Assembly (NCBI GenBank): GCA_964036155.1
Contig: OZ038423.1
Span: 43,229,249-43,293,248 of the forward strand
Length of the DNA stretch: 64,000 bases
Origin: Diploscapter coronatus
Taxonomy: Eukaryota > Nematoda > Chromadorea > Rhabditida > Rhabditidae
Direction of reading: 5' to 3'
Under the pieces are notes generated by a model that saw only the letters and a program-made list of their open reading frames with translations, was not told the DNA's origin and made no database searches. This document shows positions 1-11,388 of this stretch, piece after piece; position 1 is the stretch's first letter, and the number at the start of each line of letters is the position of its first letter. A program made the position numbers and the translations under genes.

Positions 1-3000
1 CAAAGACTGCAATCTCTACCTCCTCACAAGCGACAACACCATGCTACTTGCGAGATATTTTCGTTTGCCAGAAAGTATATTTCCCTCCCTCTCTCTCTCT
101 AACCTATAAATAAATATGGAAACATAGAAACAGGCAGCGATGCTTCATAAAGTGGGGCCGTAGAGTTGTGTGCAGAATTCGATTCTATCCTTGCGCAAAG
201 GTTGTACCGTGTCCTATGAAGCCCTGCTGAGGAGCGGTTATTGCTGGTTGAAAACTTTCACCAATTACCCTCGTTGAGTCCTGGAACACGGATTCCTCGA
301 AATGTTTGCAAACCTCGAAGGAGGTAATAGAGGCATGAAATCAAAATTAGAAGACGAAATGAAAGCATCCAAATAGAACGTGAACACGAAATGCAGAAAA
401 GCAAATGAAAATCAGAATTTCGTCCAGCTCTGCTAGACAGCTTAAGTCAGATCCCATTCTCTAGATATGATAAGAGGATTTTAAAGAATGGCTGGTCGAC
501 TATTCAATAGGTTACTTTCTAAGGAAAGCTAAAATTCGATTAGCTACAGTTAGTTCGTTTAGTATTTAGGTGTTTGAAATAAAAAGAGATTAAGATATCT
601 AGAATCGTCGTTTTATAGTGATGTAAAGATAAACAGATAAGGTGAAATTTAAGAAATTAAAGTAGAAGAAAATAAACCTGAATTCACCAGGATGATTGAC
701 TCGACATAGCATAAATTTATAAAATTATCATAGAAAGTTAGACGATTCCTCTACTCTCTATTTCGAGGTTTTGATCTGACAATCCGACATTTTGACGACT
801 CGACTTATCGATGTTTTGAACGAAATAACGAATAATAAAGCAATAATATAATAATGAAATCCCAATTCCTGACTGATTTTGTTGGAGTTTAGGTTTATTT
901 TATTCATTTTTATCGACGATTCCTATTATTTTGACTTTACATTTTTATGACTTTTATATGGCTCTCCATTGGAAAGCGTTCCAAAATTTCTTTAACAACC
1001 GTGGAGGCTGTTCTTTGAATTTTACCTCAAAGATCTCGTATTGAGATAGTTTCTTGGGCTCATCCCCAACATACTTTCCTTCCCTGCGCTAAATCTCAGT
1101 AGGCGAGGCATCTTTCTCTCCCTCCATTTCCTCGTGCTCCCACTTTCATCGGCCAGTTAGAAATTCACTTTCCAACTTCGCCTAAATCTAGAGACCGCCA
1201 AGCCCCGCCCCTTTCACTGGATTCAAAAGTGTCCATAGTTGATTACCCTTTCGATTATCGCAAATATTTCTTATTTTATTTTTGTTTTTAATAATTGATC
1301 GGTACCTACTATACAATTCGATACCGCTCTTTCACGTGGTGATATCGATTTATTGATCGGGGTGCGAAAAAAGTCCGCAATTGCGCGTCAAATTATAGCA
1401 ATGCTAATATTTCGAGTTATAAAAAAGGCACATTTAATTTTTTTTGATGAATCGGTACACCTAGTTGATATCTACAAAATATGTAAAAATTAGAAAAATC
1501 CTGCGGCGCCAAACTTTTCCCGAGGCAATAATAGATGCTCGCCTTTGCAGTACTGTATCTCGACAGAGGATCGTTGAAATCGTCTGGAAACTTGACTAAA
1601 ATAAAATTTGACACTCCCTAATTATGCTACTCGAAAGAAAAAAACGAAATTTTATCAGAAAATATTTTTAAAATTAATTTCAAAATAACCATTTTTTTGT
1701 CTTTACTAAATTGGATCACCCTAGGCATATTTTGAAAGGCACATGTGTTTTTATTTTATATTTTGATTAGTTGGTCAATTGTCCGTCTTCGGTGAAAAAA
1801 TCAGAAAAATCCTGCGGCGCCGAGCTGAGATCCTGATAATCCGCGAAAATATAAAAGAAGCCAATGCTGAAATGAAAGAGAGTGCAGAGAAAAAGATCCC
1901 TAAAGGCAGACAAAGAAAGGGGGAAGCGAGCGGCATAGTGTCTTTTGCAGATAAACCACGCCCCTTTCCCTTGTCCACGAAAAGGAGCGATTTTTCCGAT
2001 TTTTCGCGTTAAATTTTATCAATTTTTTCATCAGTGACGTATTTTTTCGCGGTTTTTTCGGTAGGGATGTTTAGAGGGGCACCTCAGCCCCTGAAAAATG
2101 TAGAAAACATAGTGCCAGAGTGAATTTGGCAGAATGGCTGGCGGTCCCTACCTAAATCATCCCAGGCTAGAATTTAACGGAGGGATGGGAATTCTATCGA
2201 GTCTGGGACTGTGTCGCCCTCAAAAGTTTTTTGAGCAAGGTAATATTCTTGCGTCGACCTTATCTGGTCGCAATGGAATTTTGGATCACCTCTCAAAGTG
2301 AGAGGCCATAAAATGTGGGTTTTTGTAAAAAATTATGGAGAATAAATGAATAAATTTGGAAAATTGGTAAAATGAAGATAACGAAATTTCGTATTTTTGA
2401 CACTTTTGAACCATTGAATACTTAGAATCCTGTCAAAGCACACTCGTGATCTCTTGATCTGGTGATATTTCTGACTAGTTGACTAGGAACATTTTGAACA
2501 TTTATAGATCTTTAGCTCTAATACTGCAATACTGATTGTTGAGATGTAAAAGAGTAAAAATTGAAGCTATTCCATCATTTCAATCTCCCAAATTTGAACA
2601 GAAGAACTGATATGATAATCCATCTGTGATTTGAAAATGGATAACTTCAGATCTTAGTGTTTTATGTCTATTTCTTTATCTTTATTCCCCTTTTCCAAGG
2701 GGACTCCAAAAAATCATAAGGCTCATGTTTGTCTTCCTGCACGGAAATCTTTAGTAAAAGGCGAAAGATTTTCTCGGATAATTGCAGAAAGACGAGAGTG
2801 AGGTGCCCACTTTTTGATGGATATTATTCCAGATCGCTTGGACATCACAGCCTATATTTCTATGTCCTTTTATGGCATTAGTGATTGAGCTAAAGAGGAG
2901 ACACTGCAAGTGAAATAACATGGATTAAAGGAATCTGTTAATCGATATATCATGTATTCACTATGTAAGTTTCTCCTCATTTCACGGTATGAACAACGGG

Positions 3001-3460
3001 CGAAAAAAAAACTGCGCGAAATGAAGAGACGCAGATTTTCCCCTTTTTCCCTCTTTAACGAAGGAACAGCTGTAATCGTCGCTATATCAATAGGTCAATT
3101 ACTGATTTTGGTAAATGTTATAACGAAGTTTATCTCTCTCGCTGAGAGACGGAAAAAGGGAGCCATGTAACGTAGTGTCTACAATTTTAATGCTGAAATC
3201 TCATTATCGTCGAAAAATGAAAGCAGATGTTTTTTTTATCGTTAATCATCATATGCTCATGTAAATTTTAAACGGTCTTCTAGGTATTCATTTTCTCAAG
3301 CATTCCGATCAATATTTTAATATTTAATCTATTATTCATATAACATAAAATATTATACTCAAATCTGTAAATTTTTCAATTGAATTGACCTATCAGTTTT
3401 TATCCTATTATTCGATTTCTTTTGTCTATAATATCTGCTAAAAACTAGTGTCATAAAGAA
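1..3460. other. Gene-poor left edge, repeats only
   Basis: I see no convincing gene here. Short ORFs (for example 1779-2012 and 2952-3170, plus strand) have no recognisable domain and no clear exon partners. The stretch holds a CT-rich microsatellite at about 85-100, a diverged direct repeat (listed separately), and GC-richer islands around 1130-1210 and 1900-1990. One weak hydrophobic ORF near 3060-3125 could be a membrane segment, but nothing supports it as an exon. The area is probably intergenic and repeat-derived. Confidence 0.5.
1427..1821. repeat. Diverged direct repeat pair sharing AGAAAAATCCTGCGGCGCC
   Basis: Two copies, about 1427-1510 and 1736-1821, run in the same orientation. 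Each starts with AAAGGCACAT, has a TAGTTG block in the middle and ends with an identical 19-bp block, at 1492-1510 and 1803-1821. The GC-rich end block stands out in AT-rich surroundings. On the minus strand the neighbourhood reads TACAGTACTGCAAAGGCG, which recalls dispersed repeats seen in other nematode genomes; that resemblance is from memory and unverified. No terminal inverted repeat or target duplication was found. Confidence 0.5.
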
Positions 3461-4333
3461 ATGGATATAAATAAAAGCCACAGTTACTTATCTAATTTTA
3501 TGGAGGTTTATGAGTACCATCGAGATCATGGATACATTGCAATTAATCAGAATCTTAATTATGCAATTGCAATATTGACGAACTTTATAGCAGCATTTTT
3601 CTATTTCGTAATTACGAAATATGGTCGAAAAATTGCAACATACTACAGGTAAGTTTAATGATTTTCATAGAATAAATTTTTAATTTTACACTTTAGAAGA
3701 AGCATAATTATTCAAGTTATGTTTGGTGTCCTATTTGCAAATTCACTTGCGCTTTTCAGCCCCTACTTATGGGTTTCCAATTCGGTAAGTTAATTTACAA
3801 TAGCATATTTGATTGATAACTTATAATTTCGATATTAAATATTATCATTGACTGTTAATATCCATTCCTAATTATTGATCAGTTTTGAAAATTACTGTCT
3901 TTTCGATTGTTTATCAGCAAGACGACTGATTTTGATATAATCATATGAATTTAGGCATTTACTTTGGAAGGACCGATAGGAAAATATTCAGTTTTCGTCG
4001 ACTTTTGGATTTTATGTCTAGTTATTTCATTACTTTACACTATCCTTATATGTTGTTTATTACAAATCATTATCCATTTATTCACACTTTATCGATTATA
4101 TTACGATATGAAAAATTCTAAACTAACTTGGCCAATAATAATCGCAGCAACAGCTTTAGGTAAGATCTTCTTAAGCTCTAGAAATTTATCGTATTCTAAA
4201 ATAATTTTAGTTATTGTTTTTTATGTAATTAGTATCTGGATCGGGTCGAAAAGTTGTGATATGACTTATGATGGCATTTCAAATATTGCACAAGAGGAAA
4301 GAGAATTCGTTGAAAAAAATGTTGTATTGGCAT

Positions 4334-4721
4334 CAGAGCTGAGACGAAGTTGAAATTTTCAAATTCGAAGTCGAAGTCGAAGTCGAAATTGGCTTCTCAA
4401 AATTTTCGAAGTCGAAGTCGAAGTCGAAGTTGGCTTCTCAAAATTTTCGAAGTCGAAGTCGAAGTCGAAGTTGGCTCAAAAACCCTCGAAGTTTCGAATT
4501 TCGAAGTCGAAGTCGAAACTTTTTCTTAGCTCTGTTGGTCGTTAAAATTTTTCGAAGTCGAAGTCGAAGTCGAAGTTGGTCGTTAAAATTTTTCGAAGTC
4601 GAAGTCGAAGTCGAAGTTGGCTTCTCAAAATTTTCGAAGTCGAAGTCGAAGTCGAAGTTGGCTCAAAAACCCTCGAAGTTTCGACTTTCGAAGTCGAAGT
4701 CGAAACTTCGTCTCAGCTCTG
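4334..4721. mobile_element. hAT-like MITE with GAAGTC arrays inside a receptor exon
   Basis: The 388-bp element has perfect 18-bp terminal inverted repeats (4334-4351 and 4704-4721, CAGAGCTGAGACGAAGTT). It is flanked by an identical 8-bp duplication, ATTGGCAT, at 4326-4333 and 4722-4729. An 8-bp duplication with termini starting CAG fits the hAT superfamily. It has no transposase, so it is non-autonomous. The interior is an array of GAAGTC hexamers separated by TTGGCTTCTCAAAATT-type spacers. A roughly 63-bp block ending in a TIR-like sequence occurs twice (about 4465-4528 and 4659-4721), so the element looks like a tandem partial dimer. Perfect ends suggest a fairly recent insertion. Confidence 0.88.
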
Positions 4722-4877
4722 ATTGGCATTCAATCTCGAAACCAGACCAATTGCGAAATGGATTTTTATTGAAGCTCTAGTTGGTTCTATACTTCTAACT
4801 TTCTTCGTCATATTTGCTTCAAAGATGTAAGAATTTATTATCTATAGACAATTCTAGGAGATTAATATATGTTTGAA

Positions 4878-4956
4878 CAGGATTTTTGACGGATCGAAAA
4901 AATTGCAATCCAATCCGATCAGATCGGATCGGATCGAATCGAATTCAACAATCCTG
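4878..4956. mobile_element. 79-bp miniature hairpin element with 8-bp target duplication
   Basis: This tiny element begins CAGGATT and ends AATCCTG, with imperfect inverted arms and a GATCG-rich core. The 8-bp sequence TGTTTGAA flanks it directly on both sides (4870-4877 and 4957-4964). Duplication length and CAG...CTG ends match a hAT-type non-autonomous element, but its terminal sequence differs from that of the neighbouring 388-bp element, so it is a separate family. It lies in the intron after exon 4 of the serpentine receptor. Confidence 0.75.
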
Positions 4957-6112
4957 TGTTTGAATTAACAATAGATTTAAGGATAAAGTGAAACATTTAG
5001 AAAATATAGAATAGAATTTTCTCTTTTTGAATAATTTATCTAAATACTTGGCACAATATTTGCATTAAAATTCTTTGAATTAATAAAAAATAATGGAGAA
5101 TATGTTTCAGAACTCGAGCTTTGATTAATAGAAGTAAGATAAAATCATCGGCTCAAACTATGGCACAACACAGGATTATAATGCGTGGCATCACAAGCTA
5201 TATAATTTTGTATGAAATCTACGCAGGAATACCTGCATTTATTACATTCTTAATAATGCCAACTGTTGATTCAGAGTACATCAAAATTTTCGATAGGTGA
5301 AATTTACGATATAATTGATAATTTGAAAAGCAAATATTATTTTGCCAATGATTCACATTGAATTTACAATATAATTCTTGATATTTATCAGTATCTTATA
5401 AATGGGAGAATAGATTTTGGGCAAATAATTCTCGTTAGCTGTAAAATAGGGGTGTAGGGCAAGTCCTTCCACCCTCAGATAGAATTTATTTATCTTTAAT
5501 ATCTTCAATGATTCGAAATTAGAATTCATTTTTATATGCAAATTTTTGCCAAGAATCCTCTAGCTCTATTTGAATAGTTAGTACAAGCTAAATACACTTT
5601 AGGATTCCATTTTTTCCTACGATTGTTCACGTGAGCATGAATGGCTTGGCTACATGCATTATGTATCTGATTGTCTTAACACCACTTAGACGTGGCATGA
5701 TTCAAATGGTTCGAATACAAAGAAAACATCCAACTGGCATTTCAAATCAGAGTAATGAAGGACGAAACAACAATAATCACATTATTTATTTCTAGAATAT
5801 GATTATGTGGAGTTAAAAATAAATCATCTAATTTAAAAAGATGACCTTTAAGCATGCTCATTGAATCGCCATCCTAACTATAAAAGAAATGTTTTGCTAA
5901 TGCACTCCCATATATCAATGCTTCAGATATCTTATGAAGCACGATTAGAAGTAGTGAAGCAAAAGAAAATTTTACACCCAGTTGTTCATCAAACATGTCA
6001 GATAGGTCATTTTCAACTCATTATATTTTGATTGATTTGAAGTTATTACGATGAGTAAATGATGAGTTATGAGGGTTCGAAAAGTCTAGAATTTTCAAAG
6101 TTTTGAGATTGA

Positions 6113-6830
6113 AAAAGGAGGGCGTGGGTTGTCCATCAAAATCTTTGATGGACAACGCTGCACTTTTTCTGAGGCGTTGTCCACCAAAGCGAGATTTAGT
6201 ATATTTTTAACATAGATGGGTTGAAATTTGTAAAATATGGAAGAAAATTGATAAAAATAGAGATAGAAATAGCTCAAAAATTCGTAGCATATGATCTACG
6301 AATAGAATTTGTAAATTTTTTGGATAATAATTTTTAAATCAAACTAATCATTATTATCATAATGAAAAATTTCAAGTATCTTTAACCGATTATATTCCCT
6401 ATCCCTTACCCTTCTTTAGTTTACCTATCCTACCTTTATCTAGATCTTGAATTTACAACTTCCCTATTCATCAATCTCATAATTTACATGCGTTACTTTT
6501 GCCTAATCATAGATTGCACTACTTACTCATAAAAATATGTAAAACATAGTGGAAAATTCTAGGCCTTTGCTTTTTGTGATGGTTTTTTGATAAAGCGCAT
6601 GAGTAATTTTGGTGGATATCGATATAGCAAAACTATCGTTACCCATCAAAGTTTTTAGTGGATAACGATATAGTTTGGTAGATAAAGACCGCCCTCCATA
6701 TTTATGCATTCTATGTCTTGTGAATAGTTGTTTCCTACTTTATTACTGCATAGAAAACCTTTGGTGGACAAGGCCTCAGTTTTACACTCTTTGATGGACA
6801 ACGCTACGAACTCCAAAAATTTTAATTCAT
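6113..6830. repeat. Cluster of hairpin repeats with a TTGTCCATCAAA core
   Basis: A perfect 13-bp inverted repeat with a 3-bp loop (GTTGTCCATCAAA) lies at 6128-6156. Related, more diverged copies of the same core follow at about 6172-6186, 6640-6675 (itself an imperfect palindrome) and 6765-6805, in both orientations. The cluster's outer parts read GTTGTCCATC on the left and GATGGACAAC on the right, as expected of one decayed foldback element with nested copies. No coding sequence and no clear target duplication were seen. Confidence 0.5.
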
Positions 6831-7266
6831 CTACGGTAAGCGCTTTTCCTGGGAAGTTTTTTCTTGTATCTATGACACATTAGGTCTAATAAATTCAAAA
6901 ATATAACAAAAATTAATATAGAGCCTTTCATTATAAAATTACACCTGCTTGAAAATGCGTTGCCATAATTGTGTGCCACCCTGTAACACGCAACCCACCA
7001 CTATACCGCTCTATAAAACGATTTTATATAAATTATTTATTTCCATAAAGACGCAAATAACAAAGAGTAAATTACATTCCTAATTCCAAAATAATATTAA
7101 TCTTTATGAACAAGATGATGAAACCTTTTATTTATACTATAAGTTAATCTTTCTTATGTAAATTTCCTACTTTATCAGATTTGTACGTTAACCTTATATA
7201 ATTTCGGCAAGATATTTCGATTTGGGGAATTATTCGACTTGTTGAAGATAGAAATATTTGCTAAAT
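6831..7266. other. AT-rich spacer without a visible gene
   Basis: Nothing coding was recognised in this spacer, which lies downstream of the minus-strand receptor gene that ends at 7267. Confidence 0.5.
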
Positions 7267-9208
7267 TTAGCTAATTGCTTCGTTGATAAAGTTCACTATC
7301 TCCTTACTTGAAGCAGGTGTCTTTTTGTGCATTAGTTTAAGCAATTTTGATTTGATGAATTCACGATAAAACTTGTTAGAGGCCATCATCGAAATTGACC
7401 CAATAAATCCATGATTTGATATACTGTATACAACGATATTTGCCACATCTGAAACTTTTTCTTTGGATTCAATAGAAATAACGATATAAGAACATACCTT
7501 GATTATATTCATTTCCAGAAAACCCAATGTAAAGTGGTATGGTAATGAATAAATCTGGGACGAGAACCTGAATGAATATTTATTTGATGCCTAGACAAGC
7601 TGAAATAATTAATATAAAAAATGCGAATTTCACTTTAATATTTTAGATAACTTTTTTCATTTTTGTATTCAATGAAAGTTTCCATCTAATCCTAAGCAAT
7701 TATAAAGATAGCTCATATCACTCAAATATCTATATTTCTGACCTGTACACACAGAGCGAATAAGAAGCTTTTCTGCAGTCGGTATGTATTTTCTGAAACG
7801 AACTTCTTCTTCCAAAATAGGTTGCAGACTGTTAAAATGAAGAATGTTGTTCTCATCTGAACACATGCATTTTATACAAACTCCCAGGGAGCACTTTCGT
7901 CAGATGAAACAAATCTATGGGGGTAGGTCGCAAGGGGTTTCTGACGGCTATCCTCCCTAGGTCTCATTTTATAACAGAAGAAAAAAGATAGAAAAGAATC
8001 CATTTACCGCAAGGGACAATGACGTTATTATAAGTAAGCCCTTATGGGCAAAACAAAATGTGCAAATATCCATAACGACGGACTGACGATACCATAGCGA
8101 ATCAATAGGTGTCTGCCAAAGCTGAAATATCAAATGTTAGCATTTTGTAAAACAACTAGATATGCATCAAAATATAGCGGTGAATAGTTGAGAATTTGTC
8201 ACAGGTTTCTGAACTTGTTTCATGAAACTCGTATTGCATTTTATTATCCTTAGAGTGCTCGGAAATGATGTTCAAGATTTTCGAAAACGGAAATCAAGGA
8301 CAACCAGACAAAATGGAAGATAGCGAAAAATTTTGAGCATCTTGATTGTGACTCTTGCAGAAAACTAGAATTAATATTCTACTTTAGCTAATTCCAATCT
8401 TGCAATATCCTGATTGTGTGGATAGTTGAAATAGCATATCCATGTCGTTTGAACAAGGCTCAAATCGAACATTATTGTCAGAACTATGCGAGTTTTAGTT
8501 ATTTTGCTGGCGTGTTTATCCATTCGAGAGCATTGATATCGATACTCAAACAAGTCCAAAATCGAGGCATCAAGTCCTAAAGCACAATTTTAAATGTATA
8601 AAATTAGCATAACGAATCGACTAAAATGATATTTCCAAATTTAATAAAAAGTTAATCTGATTTTTGCACATAAAATCTAATATCAAATTTTGAATTTAAA
8701 AGTTAGCTCAAGAATACAAACGAAATTTTATTTCTTTCAGAAAAATAACACGAAATTAGGATTCTCATGAAGAAATAATAATTTCGTCTGTTCCAGATCA
8801 ATATGGTATTGAATGAAGAAATATATCATACTGTTAACCAACCTATCAAAGTGTAACACCAAATTAATGTTTGTGCAACCCCACTCAAATCGAATACATG
8901 ATATAGCAATCCATTAGTAAACCCGCTCAGATATGGTAGGAATACCATCGGGCATATCAGCCAACTCATATGCAAGTCTAGTAATATTGCTCTAAAAATA
9001 AAAATAAAAATAAAAAATAAATGTAATAATACACATACAATATTTGATATTTGGCCAAAAGGCACTTGTAGTAGTAAGTCATGGACTTAGGTGACACGTA
9101 GATAATTAGGTAAAGACCGAAAATATTAATTGGCAACTGAATGAATCCGAAGGCTCGCAATGCAGCAAAATATATTGTATCATCAAAATGAATCACCGTT
9201 ATATTCAT
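7267..9208 (-). CDS. Srh/Str-like serpentine chemoreceptor
   Basis: This is a putative nematode chemosensory GPCR. The first exon starts at ATG 9206-9208 and ends at the GTATGTG donor near 9046; it carries TM1 and a loop with SPKSM. It joins in frame to an exon from about 8970 with ILLDLHMSWLICPMVFLPYL, the characteristic TM2 region of the Srh/Str superfamily. Further exons appear at about 8560-8375 (LFEYRY motif) and 8125-8018, and less certainly near 7870-7680 and 7570-7490. The last exon ends near 7267 and contains SNHGFIGSISMMASNKFYR, matching the family's TM7 plus terminal Tyr-Arg motif. Family membership rests on the first, second and last exons; middle exon borders are uncertain. A short imperfect hairpin lies in an intron at 7881-7961. 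A lesion in the unresolved middle cannot be excluded. Confidence 0.6.
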
Positions 9209-9954
9209 TGACAATAAAGTTAAGGGAACCTATAACTAAATAAAAATAAGCATAAATGATATAGCTAAACGTTAAAGTTATACGAATTGAATGCGTATTA
9301 GTAACTAATCGATGAAAGCATTATATCTCTTTGCATGTTTTATCATCCCAACTTTAAGAGATTGGGAACTTTTACTTAAACAGCTGAAATTTAAACTGAT
9401 ATCAAAGTCGTTAACTGAGAATTCTTACGTAGTTATCTCTGCCTATCTAATGCATTGATTGAGAAATTCAAATTATTAAAGTTACGTAATTCTGCATGTG
9501 AAGGTAGTGTAAAAAAGAATGAAGTTTCATAAGTAAAATCCATGTAAATTTGTTGGTTGAAGGTACTTTGTTACCAAAAGCGAGATAATGTGGAAAAAGA
9601 TAAAACAAAGGGAGAAATAGCGTTTGGTAATAAAGTGCTCACTCTTGATAATAAAGTATCTACAGACAAATCTTTGGCCATTCGGAATTTTTTTTTTGCT
9701 TTAAGCTTGATTAGTCTATCAGATTTTGAAGAAAATACTTTCATTAACTCTGCCTTCACATCGGGAAAAATAAGTTCAATTATTTTAAATTATGAGTTCA
9801 TTTTGCTACTGAAATAGAGCTACGCGGGCGTACTTCACGAACCCGCTCGCTTGTCGTTCTAGGCGCCAGCCTATGGCTGGTCTAAAATTAGCTAAAAATT
9901 GAAGGAGTCTATTTACAAAGTTGCAAAATACTTTATTATTCTCTGGCAGTTTTT
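9209..9954. other. Spacer with a GC-rich hairpin patch
   Basis: This lies upstream of the Srh-like receptor and downstream of the phospholipase-like gene. No gene was recognised; an ORF at 9557-9817 has no domain and no splice partners. A GC-rich patch at about 9820-9885 stands out in AT-rich DNA. It contains GCGGGCGTACTTCACGAACC and a CCAGCC-TAT-GGCTGG stem, and could be a tRNA-like or SINE remnant. Confidence 0.4.
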
Positions 9955-11388
9955 TTACATGTTTGAATTGACAGGTGAGAATTGCGAGGGTGGATTTGAG
10001 ATCCCTCCAGTGCCGGCAATTGCCCCGGGGCCTTGAGTGCCTTCTGCTGATTCTGATGGCGGAATGAATACAACTTGACCAACCGGCCCTACTCCCGGCA
10101 TATTTTGCATGACTGAAAAATTTGACATTGAAGTTTTCAATTATTTGTACTCCATACTGTTAGCCTGAATTCCTATCATATTATGTCAAATTTTGTATTG
10201 AAAATCAAATCTCAATATTGATATTCAAAATGCTAAAATTGTCATTTTTTGTCTCGCTATTGGTTACTGATTCCATTCTTTTTAGAGTTTAGAGGAGATG
10301 TAGAGACCCGCAAAAGTGCCTTCTGGAATGGGTTGGAATTGGCTAGAAGATTGACTAGCTGGTTGAATGATCGAGTTTCCATTTTGCCCGTTGATTGGTG
10401 CGGATGCAGAGGACGCAGGCCCAGGTCGATTCCCATCACACATGAAAGGACCACCAAACCTGCAAATGATAAATCTATCACTTGTGTATGAAGATAAACT
10501 CTAATGACTCGATAAAAGGGATTTATGATATTTCAGTCCGTGAGCTGACTAACCCAGATTAAGGGGGTTTGAAAACCTCTCTGAAATTTCGGATCTATTG
10601 ATTGGTAGAATTCTATGAAATGACTAAAGATAATTGATTTTAGGGGCAAATGAAACAAACATGGGCATAAAACAGTTCAATTTTCAAATAGGGATTATTG
10701 CTCTCTCGAATTTGATTTGAAGCGTACAAACTAAAATTTCTAGTAAATTCAAGTTAAAGTTTTTAACGTTTTTCACGCTTACATTAGAAAACAGATTAGA
10801 AGATTGTTTCGAATAAAAATAAGGTTGTGCATACCATGTAACGAGATTGCAATGCGCCAAATAGACCATATTTCTGCAGTACCAATCAGCAGACAGAGTG
10901 GCTAAACAGCCGCAGAACGAAGCATCACATTGAGCTTGAGGGATTGTGCAGGAAGAATAACAAAAGTCGTGCTCCATACAGCACATGTGAACTGAAAAAC
11001 ATTTGGTTTTAGAAAACTCATAGTCAGCATCATATTTTCTAACATTGATCAAGTTATATAGCATCATTGGTAATATAATCTTTGAAGTTTTAGAATTTCA
11101 AATGCTTGAAAATTCATTCTATGGTTTTCATATGGGATGCAATTCTGTAGAGTTTCAAGGATCACCTTATGATTGATAGTAGGATTTTTTTTTTAATTTG
11201 TCTAAAAGAACATGAGAACGTGACCATGAAAACTCACGTCCGTACTGGTCACAAGGAATGGACGAGACTAGCGACAGAAACTTGGAGATGCCATCCACAC
11301 CACACGAATACGAATCATAGGGCACTTGACATAGACTGCGAGAGACAAGGACGATCAGAAGAGAGTAGCAGACGGGCCGAATGTGCAT
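9955..11388 (-). CDS. Secreted phospholipase A2-like protein with a Pro/Gly/Ser-rich tail
   Basis: Exon 1 begins at ATG 11386-11388 with a clear signal peptide (hydrophobic stretch, then SLCQ) and ends at a GTGAGT donor near 11238. Exon 2 (about 10993-10783) carries the PLA2 calcium/catalytic motif CCMEHDFCYSSC, with the catalytic His-Asp pair, followed by QCDASFCGCL and several further Cys. This is the expected disulfide pattern of secreted PLA2-like domains. Exon 3 (about 10459-10305) and exon 4 (about 10111-9955) encode a low-complexity Asn/Ser/Gln then Pro/Gly-rich tail of about 100 residues with no domain. The exon 3 donor (G|GTCTCT) is weak. The predicted role is phospholipid hydrolysis outside the cell, but activity is not shown and a non-enzymatic role is possible. 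The length of the tail is unusual for a small PLA2 domain. Confidence 0.65.

Larger units (their letters stand above)
3461..5795 (+). pseudogene. Nematode serpentine (7TM) receptor gene interrupted by a MITE
   Basis: This is a multi-exon gene for a hydrophobic protein of about 330 residues, most likely a chemosensory G-protein-coupled receptor of the large nematode serpentine families. Exons by splice sites are 3461-3648, 3697-3784, 3955-4159, 4211-4826 (containing the insertion), 5111-5296 and 5603-5795. Introns start with GTAAG/GTGAA and end with TTTAG/TTTCAG. Hydrophobic segments are spread through the chain: one in exon 1, one in exon 2, two in exon 3, one either side of the insertion, and one each in exons 5 and 6. 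The last exon ends in a basic then Asn-rich tail before TAG. Exon 4 is broken by a 388-bp element that brings an in-frame TGA at 4351-4353, so this allele should make a truncated receptor lacking the C-terminal membrane segments. The 51-bp intron 4160-4210 is open in frame, so it might instead be coding. The subfamily is not resolved. Confidence 0.65.

Noticed and set aside
2952..3170. 72-codon plus-strand ORF with one hydrophobic stretch
   Set aside because: No homology recognised, a basic low-complexity start and no exon partners; chance is likely.
4430..4780. Plus-strand ORF rich in FRSRSRSRSW-type repeats, like an SR protein
   Set aside because: The RS repeats are just the GAAGTC hexamer array of the MITE read out of frame with the host receptor exon.
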